DNA from: Sapria himalayana
Taxonomy: Eukaryota > Streptophyta > Magnoliopsida > Malpighiales > Rafflesiaceae
Assembly (NCBI GenBank): GCA_029783825.1
Contig: JAREIK010002618.1
Location: forward strand, 355,676 to 419,675
DNA: 64,000 bases
Direction: 5' to 3'
Shown: positions 41,414-53,294 of the stretch, piece by piece
How positions within the stretch are numbered: the stretch's first letter is position 1
Layout of the letters: each line of letters opens with the position of its first letter
The notes under the pieces: generated by a model
Database searches by the model: none
Told to the model about the DNA's origin: nothing
What the model saw: the letters and a program-made list of their open reading frames with translations, nothing else
Program-made: the position numbers and the translations under genes

Positions 41414-43293
41414 GTAAGTTTTTCTTTGTTCTTCTCCTTTAAATTTCTTATACACATCTCCGTATCTCTGAATTATATATAGACAATCAAAATTTCATTT
41501 TTTCAGTATATTCGAGTATTAGGTTTTTTTCTCCTCCTAATTTTTTAATTTTTACTTTAATTTCATTTAACCTAACATGATTTTGATTCAACACAATTAA
41601 TTAAACTATAATTTTTCATTTTTTAAAATTTGTTCATATACTATTTTGATTTTTAGGGTTTTAGTGATTTTGATTTCAATTACATGATGTTTGCATCTGA
41701 ATAATCTTAATATTACTGGTTTATATTTATATAATCATATGACATTATGTTTAAATGTCTATACTTTAATATATATAATGATTTATGTTAAATCAAACTT
41801 TTATTTAATGTTAATCTTAAATGTCTTTAACAGTATATATAAACTTTTATACATTTATATAATCATATGATATTATGTATAAATGTCTATACTTTAATAT
41901 ATATAAACGTATTACATTATAAATACACATTGATATGTTTATATAAACATATAATGTTATATATAAATATTTATACATATGTATTAATGTTTATAGATAT
42001 CTATACAAAATTTACATTAAACTATCCATTTATATTTTTTTTATATAACAATTATGCAATATTAAATGATTATACAATTTTGTAAATATTTATATTGCAT
42101 ATTATTTTTTATATAAATATAGAATATTTATAATGTTTATATAAATGTAATATATATACTATATATTATTAATAAAAGTGTTACTTATAAATATAATAAT
42201 ATTTAAGAAACATTAATAAAAATATTTTATTCACAAATATTATATAGATACACGCGTTTAATTATACAATCATATGCCATTTTATATAAAAGTATTTATA
42301 ACTATATTTATAATAAAGTAAACTATTTTTATAACTATATTTATAACTTTGCATAACTAATGTGTAACTATATAATAATGTATGACTATATGTATAATTC
42401 TAAATAACTATTTTCTTAAAAAAATATACTATATGTATACTGATATATAACTATATATAATTATATTTTACTAAATCTATACCTATATAAATGTTAATTA
42501 TAATTATATCTTTAACTACATACATATTTATAACTATATGTGTATAACTATATATAAATTTTTGTATAAATTTGTAACACTATATAATTAAATATAACTA
42601 TATTTGTAACTATATATGCATATATGTATTCATATAATTAAATTAAAATATTTGTTTATAACATTGTATATATTTATGTATAACTACTTATCACTACTTG
42701 TATAAATATATCTATATATAACTATTTGTTTAATTATATATAACTATTTATAACGATATATATTATATGAATAATAATATATAACTATAAATAACTATAT
42801 CTTACTATATGTATAACTATAAAAGCTTTATACATGATAATATTTAAATATATACTTTACACCGTATATTTAATATATATTTGTTTATATTTGTATATAA
42901 AAAAGTATTTTACTATATCTATACCTATACATAACTATATGTATAAATATATAAAATTAAATGAACAAATATATAAATCTACATGTATAAATATATGTTT
43001 AAATATATGTTTAACTATATGTATATCAACATGTAACTATATTTATAATTACATGTATAACAACATACAACATTTTGTTAAAATCATATGTGTATAACTA
43101 TATATAAATATTTGTATAACTAAATAAATATCTATATAATTATATATAACTATATTTGTAACAATATATACATATATGAATTAATATAATTAAAGCAAAA
43201 TATTTTTTATAACATTGTTTATATTTATGTATAACTACTTATAACTACATGTATGAATATAACTATATATACATCGGTAATGATATTTTACAG
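41414..43293 (+). repeat. Intron-like region filled with degenerate TATAACTATATGTA repeats
   Basis: From about 41750 onward the sequence is a loose repeat of phrases such as ATATAACTATATGTATAAC, with AT above 80 percent by eye. It lies between a good donor (41414) and a good acceptor (43293). In an intact CACTA element this interval would hold the N-terminal half of TNP2, so coding sequence has been lost and replaced or swamped by simple sequence. Frames at 41867-42085 and 42834-43097 are low-complexity artefacts. Confidence 0.7.
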
Positions 43294-45482
43294 GAATTGA
43301 ATAGCAGAGGCTTGAGGAAGGTGATAGATGTTGATGATGAGGTTGTGAATGCAGCTATATCTAAGACTTGTGGGTGGAATAAGAGAAGTATTTTCTAGGA
43401 TTTCCCCTACTGGCATGAACATTTGCTCAGACATAATCTTGATGTTATGCATATCGAGAAGAATGTGTTTGACAATATTTTCAATACAGTGTTTAACATT
43501 CCAGGGAAAATTAAGGGCACTTACAAGTCAAGAGATGAGTTGAATAAATAATGTCGTTCTCAATTTGCAAAAAAACTTTTCAACAATAAATACCCTGATG
43601 TGCCATTTGTTCTAAATAAATCACAGAAGAAGGTTGTATTGGAGTGGGTAAAAAGACTTAGATTTCTAGATAGGTATGCTTCTAATTTGGGAGATGTGTG
43701 GATGTGAAAAAACTTAAGATATTTGGCATGAAGAGTCATAATTGTCATGTATTCATGCAAATGTTGTTACAAATTGTACTTCGAGAATTTTTGCCTTGAT
43801 AGAATATGGGAGCTTATAACTGAGATTTCTTTATTCTTCAAGCAACTGACTTCTTTTTCATTGACTGGTGAGGATTTGAGGAATCTGGATGAACAAATTC
43901 TAGTTATCCTATGCAATCTTGAGAAAATATTTCCTCCTAATTTTTTTGACTCAATGGAACATCTTCCAATGTACTTGGCTTACGAAGCTAGGATTGCTAG
44001 TATTGTCCATTATTGTTGGATGTATCCTCAAGAAAGGTAATAATAATTCACTCAACCAATTATTTTCTATACACACACACACACACACACACAAATTACT
44101 TGTAAATTTCAATAATCTTTTTGTAGATACTTGAGGAAAACAAAGCATACAATAATGAATAAGGCTCATGTTGAGGGTTCTATATCAATAGGTTATATAA
44201 TGGATGAGGCTGCAAAGTTTTCATCATTCTATTTCAAAGAAGAATATCCAACTCTTCAACCTAAGGAAAAATAGAATGAGGTTATCTTTATGACAATGTG
44301 GATAATGATATGTTTGAAATTTTCAAACCTCCGGGTAAAGTAATTGGTGCTGAAGGGAAAAGGTATCTAGCAAACTATGAATATATAGTAGCTCATCTAT
44401 ATGTCATAATGAATTGTCAAGAGGTTCAACCATTCATTGAGTAAGTATTTTATAATAGTCAAATAACATCTATAATGCATTATAATTTACAATTTCCTAT
44501 CAATATATCAATTATTTTTAATTTCATTTTTAGTGATTTTGTTACATCTAAACATAAAGAGTTTCCAATCATGAATGAAGAAGCAATCAATGCCGTGACG
44601 AATAAGGAATTTCCATCCTTTTTTGAAAAATACATATGTTTACATATAATGAAAATCACAAAATAATTATATTGTTTTAATAAAAAATTATAATTGTAAT
44701 CTAAACATTCCACTTAATTTTGAATACAGGTTCATAATCGTGCAAATAAAATTTCCAATCATTATCTTCGAAGTATAGCACAAGATCCCATAAGAGAGGT
44801 TAAAACATACAATGGTTACTGTGTGAATGATTTTAAATTTTACACTAAATCATATGGTAGCTACCATGCAATAGACAATACGGATGTATGCATTAATGGA
44901 TCCGTATACAATGAAACCGAATATGACTATTACGGAACTCTAGTCGAAGTGATCGAGTTAGAATTTGAAGCCCTCCTGATTAAAAAAACTGTGTTATTCA
45001 AATATGAATGGTTCGATCCAACACCACATATTGGTATTTTTGTCCATCCTCGATATAAACTTGTCGATGTGCATGATAAAAAATGATTCAACTATTATGA
45101 ACCTTTTATCTTAGCGGTACAAGCATCACAAGTTTATTATTGTGAATATTCGGGTTGGTCTGGTTCTAGATAGGATTGGAAAGGTATGTACAAGATAAAA
45201 GCAAGGGCTCAAATTGACATCCATGCATCACCAAGTACTGATTTCATAGAACCATCTTTTCAAAATGATGATAATGATGTTATAATCGAAGCTATGGTGG
45301 GGGACGAAGACATCATTTTAGTAGCATCTACTGAGATGGATACAAGTTGGGATGTAGATGTTGGTGAAAATTTAATTGATTATTTGGAAGAAACGAGTGA
45401 TGAACAAGATTTTTAAAATGATGTTACTACATCTAAAGAAGAAGATCAACCATATTTGGGTGATTCTAATGAGAATGAGTAA
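43294..45482 (+). pseudogene. TNP2-like: CACTA-2 TNP2 transposase, 3' half (end of Transposase_21, DUF4218, DUF4216)
   Basis: Exon 43294-44036 carries DFPYWHEHLLRHNLDVMHIE and KNVFDNIFNT (end of the catalytic Tnp2 domain), then RCVD-like and IFGMKSHNCHVF landmarks after a frame change, then FDSMEHLPMYLAYEA (DUF4218). The junction 44036/44127 restores QERYLRKTKH. GSISIGYIMDEAAKFSSFYF follows, and the junction 44440/44534 restores PFIDDFVTSKHKE. From 44730 the last exon has EYDYYGTLVEVIELEF and HPRYKLVDVHDKK, the DUF4216 region, then an acidic tail ending near 45482. Stops at about 43397, 45084, 45171 and 45414 break the frame. Several can be explained by C-to-T change (CAG to TAG, CGA to TGA). 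The N-terminal domain and first half of the catalytic domain are absent from the element. Confidence 0.88.
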
Positions 45483-45554
45483 ATAGAGAGTTTTATGTTA
45501 TTTTAATTGTTAATCATTTTTATTTATTTTCATTGCCTTATGTATTTTTTATAG

Positions 45555-47393
45555 GTATGGCAGGTGGACAAGGTAGAGGTTGCACGTTACAAGGTCATAT
45601 AAGTTATGGTATAGGCAAGATGGCCTCGGGTATGCCCGAAACTAGTAGAGGGTCATGGGTGGATGAGACGTCACAGCAGACAGAGAAGGTTGTGAATGTA
45701 CCACTGCAACATTATCAGCTGACTAATCCAGATAATGGTCCTGAGATTTTGATGAATGATCAAGAGATGTGGAAGGGTGAAGAGATAGAGGATGGAGATG
45801 TTGGAGTGTCTTTCTTAGAGAACCCTACAGATAAGACTCTCCCTATTACTCATTTTGATCCGACAATTTATAATCCATAAGATATAAAACTTAAAATATT
45901 ATTTATCAATTTATTAATTTATTTCTTTACTTACTAATAAATTTTTTGTTACAGGACGAAGTTAGAGCCATCTGGTTACATTTCTAGGGGTCTGAGGATA
46001 ATTTTTAGGAAGTCCTTTAAACCTAATGGACATAATTGGAAGTCACTCACACATAGAGACCAATTGATGATTTGGAAAAAATTTAAGGTAAATATTACTA
46101 CCTAAAGTTTTTACATCTTTTATTTATTCTTTTATTCACAGATTAAAAATTGTTTATTTATAATTGCAGAAAGTTTTCAGGTGGACACGGCCAAAAAAGT
46201 CGGTTAAACGTGTATTCTACAAACATGTTGTCAGTCGGTATAAAGACACTGTGTACGAGATCAAAGATAAATGGCTGAAGAAGAAAGAAAAAGATTCGAG
46301 TATCCCAGATCATGTTTTCGAGGAGTGGCGAAGCAGATGGGAAGATCTGGATTATAAGAAGAGGTGTGATAAACAGAGCTGCAATCATCGCTCAGAGCAA
46401 GCTGAAGAGGGTAGTGGCATGTCTACACACACTTGTGGATCTCATTCTATGCATGAGCATTAACGAGCATTGATATTATATCTAATTTATACTTTTTATG
46501 TTTATTACTTTGTGAATTGTGTTAAATTATGCCAAATTTTCATTTCTCGTTAAAATTTTTTTTTCAATATAATTAACATATGTATTGTATATAATTATAG
46601 ACACACAAAATGGGTAAGAAGCCTAGTGTTCTTGCAATATTCAGATACATGCACATGAAGGCTCATGATGATCAGACTTTCATTGATCAGAGATCTCATG
46701 CAGCAAATGTAAGTTTATATAAAAAAAATTAATTCTTCTTTTTTGTGTTTGAATATAAATTGAAATACTTTTCATACATTTTTATTAGGCGATATATGAG
46801 AAAATGTTAGCTGCTATGACTCAAGTGTATTCCCAGTATACTTCAGGTTCATGTGATAGTGCAACAGGTAGTTCTCATTCATCAGCTCCACCAGTTGATA
46901 CGAATCAGATTTGGTATGTAGTTGTTGATGGCAAGGAGAAGATGTCTGTCTATGGTGTTGGTTCATCGACATCATCATTCTACTAGCATAGACGACCAGA
47001 CTATGAAGCTGAATTTTCAGGATTAATTTCATATTTGTTCTCGATGATGGAGGAATTTTAGGACGCGATACGAAATTTGATGCAGTTTCATTTGGTCGAT
47101 ATCGAGCGATGCATGATCGACTATAAGGATGATAGGGATGAGTTGTGTATGCATTTTGACTGACTTACAAAGAAGTTTCAGGAAGGAGGACTATAGTTCA
47201 ACCCTGATGATCTACCTCAGATTTTTCGGCATAATGCTCCATCTACAGCATCTACTCCATCACCTATAGCAGCACCTACAGCAATCGCATTAGGACTAGC
47301 AGCAGTAGATAGCTCTACCCCAATACCTGACATCTCACTATGTGGAGCAGAAATGGAGCAATATAATGATTATGAAACTAGGTTGGATGATTG
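45555..47393 (+). pseudogene. CACTA-2 partner gene, Transposase_24 (Ptta/En/Spm, TNPA-like)
   Basis: After a TTTTTTATAG acceptor the ATG at 45557 begins MAGGQGRGCTLQG and reads an acidic region to about 45875. Exon 45955-46087 gives RIIFRKSFKPNGHNWKSL. Exon 46170-46463 gives KVFRWTRPKKSVKRVFYKHV and WRSRWEDLDYKKRCDKQSCN, followed by STHTCGSHSMHEH. Exon 46601-46708 gives KKPSVLAIFRYMHMK and DDQTFIDQRS. Exon 46789-47393 gives AIYEKMLAAMTQVYSQYTSG and a long C-terminal tail. This is the order of the Transposase_24 domain (W..l....f..rs..nk.nR, GS..f..h, ElF..tH, DG.fvd.rs..i...m). Donor/acceptor pairs are clean at 46087/46170 and 46708/46789. TAG stops at about 46984 and 47059 and later ones truncate the tail. 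The protein would bind the subterminal repeats and assist TNP2. Confidence 0.85.
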
Positions 47394-47640
47394 AGTGTTT
47401 TATACATATTTTTTTTCAATGCCTTAAACTTTGATTTTGGATTTTATTTTTTTATTTTATGATGATGTTTTTAAAATATATATGCAGTATAAATAGTTAT
47501 TTGCAGAAGTTAATTGGATTTTTATTTTGTTGTTTTATCTGTAAATGTTTTTACATCAATTGAATCAAAACTGGAAGCAAATTTGATATTTTTTTTGTGG
47601 TTTCTCTTCCAGTTTCAGTAGCAACTATAAAAAAAACTAC
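47394..47640. other. 3' region of CACTA-2 partner gene
   Basis: T-rich sequence between the last coding exon and the right subterminal cluster, probably the 3' untranslated region and polyadenylation region. There is no further reading frame. Confidence 0.45.
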
Positions 47641-48420
47641 AAAAAAAATTAAGTTGGTAATTACCGACCGAATTGCGACCAAAACTGAGCAAAATTTTTT
47701 AAAATCAATGGTCAGTTAAAGGTTACCAAATGGTCAGTAATTCTTTTGGAGATCAATTACCGACCAATGATTTTAAAAGATTTTGGTCAGTTTTTTATCG
47801 TAAATTTTTAGGTTATTACCGACCGTTTTGTGACCATTTACCGACCAAATATTTTTGGTAGAAAAATGGTTGGAATATAGTCGGAAATTTTTTGTCGGTA
47901 AATAGTCTATAAATTGTCGATAATTACCGACCATTTGAAGACCATTTACTGACCTAATGTTTTTGCTTTGAAAATGGCCTGAATATAGTCGGGTATTGGT
48001 TGTCGGTAATTGATCTCAAAATGGTCGGTAATTACAGACAATTTGAGACCATAATACGACCAAGTACTTTTGGTTAGAAAATGATTGAAATCTAGTCGGC
48101 AATTATTTGTTGGTGAATAGTATGTAAATGGTCGTTAAATACCAACCATTTAGAGACCATGTACCGACCTTATTTATTTGGGTTGGAAAATTGTCGGAAT
48201 ATAGTCGGTGAATATTTGTTGGTAGATGATCGGTAAATGTTCGGTAATTTTCCGGCCGACTAATTTTTCATAGGTAAAAAATTTAGCAATGAGCAAAATT
48301 ACGACCAATGATTTTGGTCAGTAAATTATGACCAATAATTTTTCATAGGTAGAAAATTTAGCGACTATTTGGTTTGCCAACCAAAAAACATAGAAATATC
48401 AACCTAAAAATCAGTCGGTA
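47641..48420. repeat. CACTA-2 right subterminal repeat cluster
   Basis: Repeated TTACCGACCA, TTACCGACCG, ATGGTCGGTAATT and TATAGTCGG phrases in both orientations, mirroring the left cluster. The spacing is irregular, with a similar block of about 90-100 bases (CCGACC..., TTTTTGGT..., GAAAATGG..., ATAGTCGG...) recurring at about 47820, 47925, 48040 and 48160. Confidence 0.85.
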
Positions 48421-48425
48421 ATTTC

Positions 48426-48441
48426 GTGAATTTTAGTAGTG
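48426..48441 (-). repeat. CACTA-2 right terminal inverted repeat
   Basis: The end TGAATTTTAGTAGTG is the inverse of CACTACTAAAATTCA and is followed directly by target duplication GGA. Confidence 0.93.
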
Positions 48442-48830
48442 GGATATCGTTAGGTACATCTAGATTTAATGAAGGGCCGATATAACTCTTCAAAATTACA
48501 TCACATGCATCATTAAGATTAGCGACATCCATCACAAAATTTGAATCAACTTTTTTATGTAAATAATGCTTAGTTATTTGTGGAAAAATAAATTCCCTAA
48601 ATTTTATACCAAATATAATAGTCACTAACAAATCTATTTTTTGCAAGATGATATTGCAATGTTTCAACATCTTAGAAACTCCGATTTTGATATTTACGGA
48701 CATTACATGGGCATCTTATTTTTGTTTCATCCATAAATTTTGGCTATTTTTCAAAAAAGCCAATAAACTTTTCAAACCCCTCTACAAACTCATTAGTCAA
48801 AAACTATATTTTAGTATTATATTCATCCAT
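48442..48830 (-). pseudogene. TNP2-like: CACTA-1 TNP2 N-terminal part
   Basis: The ATG at 48830 starts MDEYNTKI, then a stop, then NEFVEGFEKFIGFFEK, another stop, and ETKIRCPC, followed by ETLQYHLAKNRFVSDYYIWY after a further stop. This is the transposase-associated N-terminal domain of plant TNP2 proteins (gVekFi..., iRCPC..., HL...GF...Y..W). The frame ends at the GGA target site of CACTA-2 (48442-48444). Removing the insert and one GGA lets the frame continue from NDI into the part that ends at 40502, without a frameshift at the junction. The 99-codon frame at 48404-48703 is in another register and runs into the CACTA-2 terminus, so it is not a gene. Confidence 0.85.
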
Positions 48831-50050
48831 TGATGATTAGGTTGTATAATATTTTTCTTTCCCACAACACATAACATAAACATTTTTAAATTATAATAAT
48901 ATAGATAGAGATATATTTGTAATAAAGATGTATTAATATTTTTACAACATTACATAAATCTAACAAATAAGTTGTAATAAAATTATTATTAGATGATTTT
49001 GAATTAAAATGAGAAAAGGCAGGTTATTTCAATGTCTTAGATATTTATCAAAAGACATAAGTTGTAATATTGCACATTTAGTGAAATGTAGATAAAGCAA
49101 CTATATGAATTATTAAATGAGCGAATTATATTTTTTAGTTTTACAATTCTTCATTACATTTCACACTTTGAATTGCATACCCTCATAATATTTTTAAATT
49201 TATAAATTATTTATTGTTAAGGTTACGCCATTAGTATTAGTTATTATTTTAATAATTATACAATTTCATGCAATCTTAGTAAGGAAACAAAATACAAATT
49301 AACTATAATGATCATAAATATAGGTCAATAACAAAATGTACAAATAGTTCACACCTCTATTAGGCAACACAAAAATGTAACATATCCAAGTATGAGAAAA
49401 AAATGTAAATTGTATAATTTATCAATATGAATTATAATCATTGAACAAAATAATAAGAGAGAACCCAATATGAATGTTAAAAATAAATTAAAATTAAATG
49501 TACCATCAAACATAAAAATATAGCTATTCTTAAATACATTACATATGAGAAAAAATTAAAATCATAATTTAATACATCAATTATGGATGAAATAGATGTT
49601 GATCGATATATGGAAGATAGACAATCCATAAACAAATAGGATAAAATAAGAAAAAAATGAAAATTCCCCAAAACCCTAAGTATGTATGAAGTATACTTCG
49701 ATAAGTTAATTATCATAATTTTCGATGGAAATTGTTTTCATTCTATTATAATGATGAAAATTTAATTCAGTTGTAAAATTATTTTTAAAGATAAAGTGAC
49801 AGATTAAGATGATGTTTTCATTAGTGATGGAAATAATCTTCGTCGCTAATTGTAGACATAGATTTGCATTCCGTTTCTAAAAATACATTGATAAATAAGT
49901 ATCTATCGCTAGATACCATGCAAGTGTATCCATATCCTTCTTCATGTCTAAATTAGTGTTGACTTTAAAAAACTAGGATACATCCATTGCTAATTAGCGA
50001 AAAAAAAATTTTTTTTTCTATTTTAATCTTGATTTGTCTTTTCCATTTCA
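48831..50050. other. CACTA-1 5' flank and right subterminal region
   Basis: AT-rich sequence upstream of the CACTA-1 transposase ATG, expected to hold its promoter. No element is distinct. At 49818-49990 phrases GTGATGGAAATAATC, TCGTCGCTAATTG and GCTAATTAGCGA occur, the type of inverted motif found near CACTA ends. The frame at 49477-49716 is AT-rich, on the minus strand, with no recognisable domain, and I do not call it a gene. Confidence 0.5.
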
Positions 50051-50071
50051 AATTAATTTTTTCTTGTAGTA
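50051..50071 (-). repeat. CACTA-1 right terminal inverted repeat
   Basis: AATTAATTTTTTCTTGTAGTA ends at 50071 and is followed by target duplication TCT, after which the TCTA array resumes. Confidence 0.88.
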
Positions 50072-50787
50072 TCTCTCTATCTGTATGTCTGTGTGTGTGT
50101 GTGTGTGTATCTACTATCTATCTTTTTATATGTAATATATCTATTAGTCGATATGTATATGTTTCTATCTGTCTATGTGTTTATCTTTCTATATGTCTAT
50201 CTATATATCTATCGATTTGTCAATCTATGTATCTATCAATCTGTATACATATATATCTGTCTATCTATATAAATGTCTATATGTCTATCTATCTATATGT
50301 CTATATGTCTATCTGTCTATCAATCTATCTATCTATCTGTGTATCATTAAATCAATCTATTTGTGAATTAGTAAATCTATTTATTTGTCTATCTATCTAT
50401 ATATCTATCTGTCTATCTGTCTGTCTATTTGTTTATCTATCTATCTGTCTATCTATCTATCTATCTATGTTTCTATCATTCTATTTGTCTATTTGTTTAT
50501 CTATCTATCTATCTGTCTATCTATATATCGATCTATGTGTCTATCATTCTATCTTTCTATTTGTTTATCAGTAAATCAATTGATCTATATATCTGTATAT
50601 TTTCTATCTGTCTATTTATTTATTTGTTTATTTACCTAATCGTCTATTTTTTTGTATATCCATCTATCATTCTTCCTATTAGTCTATCTATCTATCTATC
50701 TGTCTGTCTTTTATAAAATAATATTTGTATTTATCTATTTAGATATCTTTATATCTATCTATTGATTTATGTATCTATAAATCTATC

Positions 50788-51260
50788 TACCTACATACCT
50801 ACCTACCCAGTGACCAATCTAATTATCTAGCTTTCTATATATCTATCTATCTATTAGTCAATCTTTCTTTCTATCCATCTTTCTATCTATCTTTTATCAG
50901 TCTTTTTGTCCTTTTGTGTATCTCTCTATCTATATATCTATGTGTCTATCTATCTATCTATTACTTAACAAATCTATCTATTTATATGTATATCTGTATA
51001 TCTATCTATATATCTTTCTATCTTCTATCTATCTATTTGTATATATATTTATCTATCTATCTATTTGTCTATCTTTCTAACTATCTTTCTATTTATCTAT
51101 TTATCTATCTTTATATCTATCTATCTACCTACATATCTACCTACCTACCAATCTAGCTATCTAGCTATCTATATTTCTATCTATCTATAAATAAATATAT
51201 ATGTCAATTTTTTATCAGTTTCTTTGTCTCTTTGTGTATCTCATTATATATCTATATATC
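50788..51260 (+). repeat. Higher-order duplication, unit about 320-340 bp
   Basis: CTACCTACATACCTACCTAC starting at 50788 recurs in diverged form at 51125, 337 bp apart. The phrase TTTATCAGTCTTTTTGTCC at 50893 recurs as TTTATCAGTTTCTTTGTCTC at 51211, 318 bp apart, each followed by TTTGTGTATCTC. Marker order is kept. Confidence 0.75.
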
Positions 51261-52795
51261 TCTCTATTTGTCTATCTATTTATTTATCTATCTATCTATT
51301 TATATGTATATATGTATATTTATATATCTATCTATCAATCTATCTTTCTATATGTCTATCTATATATCTATCTATTTAGATGTCTATTTGTCTATCTGCC
51401 TATTTATCTATCTATCTATAAATTTGGCTTTTTATCCATTTGTCTATCTTTCTATGTGTCTATCTATCTATCTATCTAATATCAGCCTATCTATCTATCT
51501 ATATTTCTATCAATTAATCTTTTTATCTATCTACATATTAGTCTATCGATCTATCAATCTAACTAACTAACAATCTTTATAATTATCTAACTATCTATCT
51601 ATTGATCTATCTATTTATATGTATATCTATATATGTGTAATTTTATTTATCTATCTATCTATATGTCTATTTGTATATCTATCTACATCTCCATTTGTCT
51701 ATATGTCTATTTTTCTATCTATTATCTATTTATTAGTATACATATCTATCTTTTTATCTATATATATATATATATCTATCTATCTACCTTTCCCACTATC
51801 TGTCTATCTATATATATATCTATCTATCTATCTTTATGTCTCTCTATTTATCTATCTATCAGTCTATCTATATATCTATCTATCCATCTATGTATTTATC
51901 TATGTATCTATCTATCTATATATCTATCTATTAGTCTAGTTGTATATTTGTAAATGTGACTATATGTCTATCTATAAATCTGTCTATATGTCTATCTATC
52001 TATTGGTCTATCTATCTATCTATCTATCACTATATATGTTTATATATCTATCTATCTATCAATTTATTTTTTTATATGTTTATCTATCATCAATCTTTCT
52101 ATATATATGTCTATCTATCTATCTATATGTCAATTTTTTATTTGTGGTCTATCAATTTGTATATTTGTCTGTCTATCTATCTATAAATTTATTTATCTTT
52201 CTGTCTATATTCTTATCTATCTATCTATCAATGTACTTATCTTTCTAAATTTCTCTCTATATACCTTTTTTTTATCTATTTATATATATATATATATTTA
52301 TATTTGTGTCTATCTATCAATCTATGTATCTATCACTCCATCTCTTTATATGTCTTTCTATATATCTATCTATCTAAATATCTCTTTATCTATTTTCCTA
52401 TCTATCTATCTATCTACCAATCTACCTATCTATCTATGTATCTGAGTATATATCTATCAGTCTATCTATCTATCTAAATTTTTGTCTATGTCTCAATATC
52501 TTTTTATAAATTTGTCAATCTGTCAATCAATCAATCAATCAATCTATCTGAGTTTATGTCAGTCTATTTTTAGATCTATTAATATATATATGTCTATCTA
52601 TCAATCTATATATCTTTCTATTTGTCTATCTACCAGTCTATTTGCAGATTTAGGTATCAATGTATCTACAAATCTATGTATTTAACTATCTTTCTATCTA
52701 TTGATCGTTATATCTATATATCTATGATCTATCTATATGCCACCCTACATATGTACCTACCAACCTTACTACCTACCTATCTATCTATTTATATA

Positions 52796-52832
<37 letters not shown>

Positions 52833-53258
52833 CTATCTATAATTATTTATATATCTACCTATCTTATCTCTTTATCCATCTATAATTATATATTTCTGTA
52901 TATCAATCTCTTAGTCTCTTTTTCTATCTTTCTATCTGTCTATTTATCTATCTATATATCTTTTTATCTATCTATTTATATATCTAAAAATATATCTATC
53001 AATCTTTTTGTCAATCTATCAATATGACTATCTATATGTCTATATATCTATATGTTTATCTATATATGTGATATCTATCAATTTGTCTATCTCTAAATCT
53101 ATTTATCTCTCTATATATCTATATGTCAATATGGCTATCTATTTGTTAATTTGTCTATCTATCAATTTATATATCTATCTATATATCTATATCTCTATCT
53201 CTACCTACCTACCTGCCTATCTAATTATCTTTTTATCTATCCATCAATCAATCATTCT

Positions 53259-53261
<3 letters not shown>

Positions 53262-53292
<31 letters not shown>
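53262..53292 (+). repeat. (AT)15 microsatellite
   Basis: A pure AT run followed 15 bases later by the CAACCTACCTTCC patch. Confidence 0.95.

Positions 53293-53294
<2 letters not shown>

Larger units (their letters stand above)
40503..48441 (+). mobile_element. CACTA-2: 7.9-kb CACTA transposon nested in CACTA-1
   Basis: The left end is CACTACTAAAAATTAC and the right end, reverse-complemented, is CACTACTAAAATTCACG. The 3-bp target duplication GGA is perfect (40500-40502 and 48442-48444). Both ends carry dense subterminal copies of a CCGACCA/TGGTCGG motif. Genes on the plus strand follow the CACTA plan: a non-coding first exon, a long intron, the 3' half of a TNP2 gene, then a Transposase_24 gene. 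Target duplication and termini are intact, and its genes read through longer stretches than those of CACTA-1, so it is younger than its host. Stops and the missing TNP2 N-terminal half argue that it is non-autonomous. Confidence 0.93.
31551..50071 (-). mobile_element. CACTA-1: 18.5-kb CACTA (En/Spm) DNA transposon
   Basis: The left end reads TACTATAAGAAAAGACAAAA and the right end, reverse-complemented, reads TACTACAAGAAAAAATTAAT. They match at 13 of the first 14 bases, and both differ from canonical CACTACAAGAAAA at the first base (C to T). The insert is flanked by the 3-bp duplication TCT (31548-31550 and 50072-50074), the CACTA standard. Inside, on the minus strand, lie a decayed TNP2-type transposase (48830 to about 37240) and a remnant of the second CACTA gene (about 33480-32290), the usual gene pair. 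A younger CACTA element at 40503-48441 interrupts the transposase. Without it the element would be about 10.6 kb, a normal size. Both genes contain many stops, so it is not autonomous. Confidence 0.9.

Noticed and set aside
43951..44169. 72-codon minus frame
   Set aside because: It is antisense to the DUF4218 exon of CACTA-2 and a small CA-repeat intron.
48404..48703. 99-codon minus frame as a separate gene
   Set aside because: It is an out-of-register reading of the TNP2 N-terminal exon running into the CACTA-2 terminus.
49477..49716. 79-codon minus frame as a gene
   Set aside because: It is AT-rich, has no recognisable family, and sits in the 5' flank of CACTA-1.
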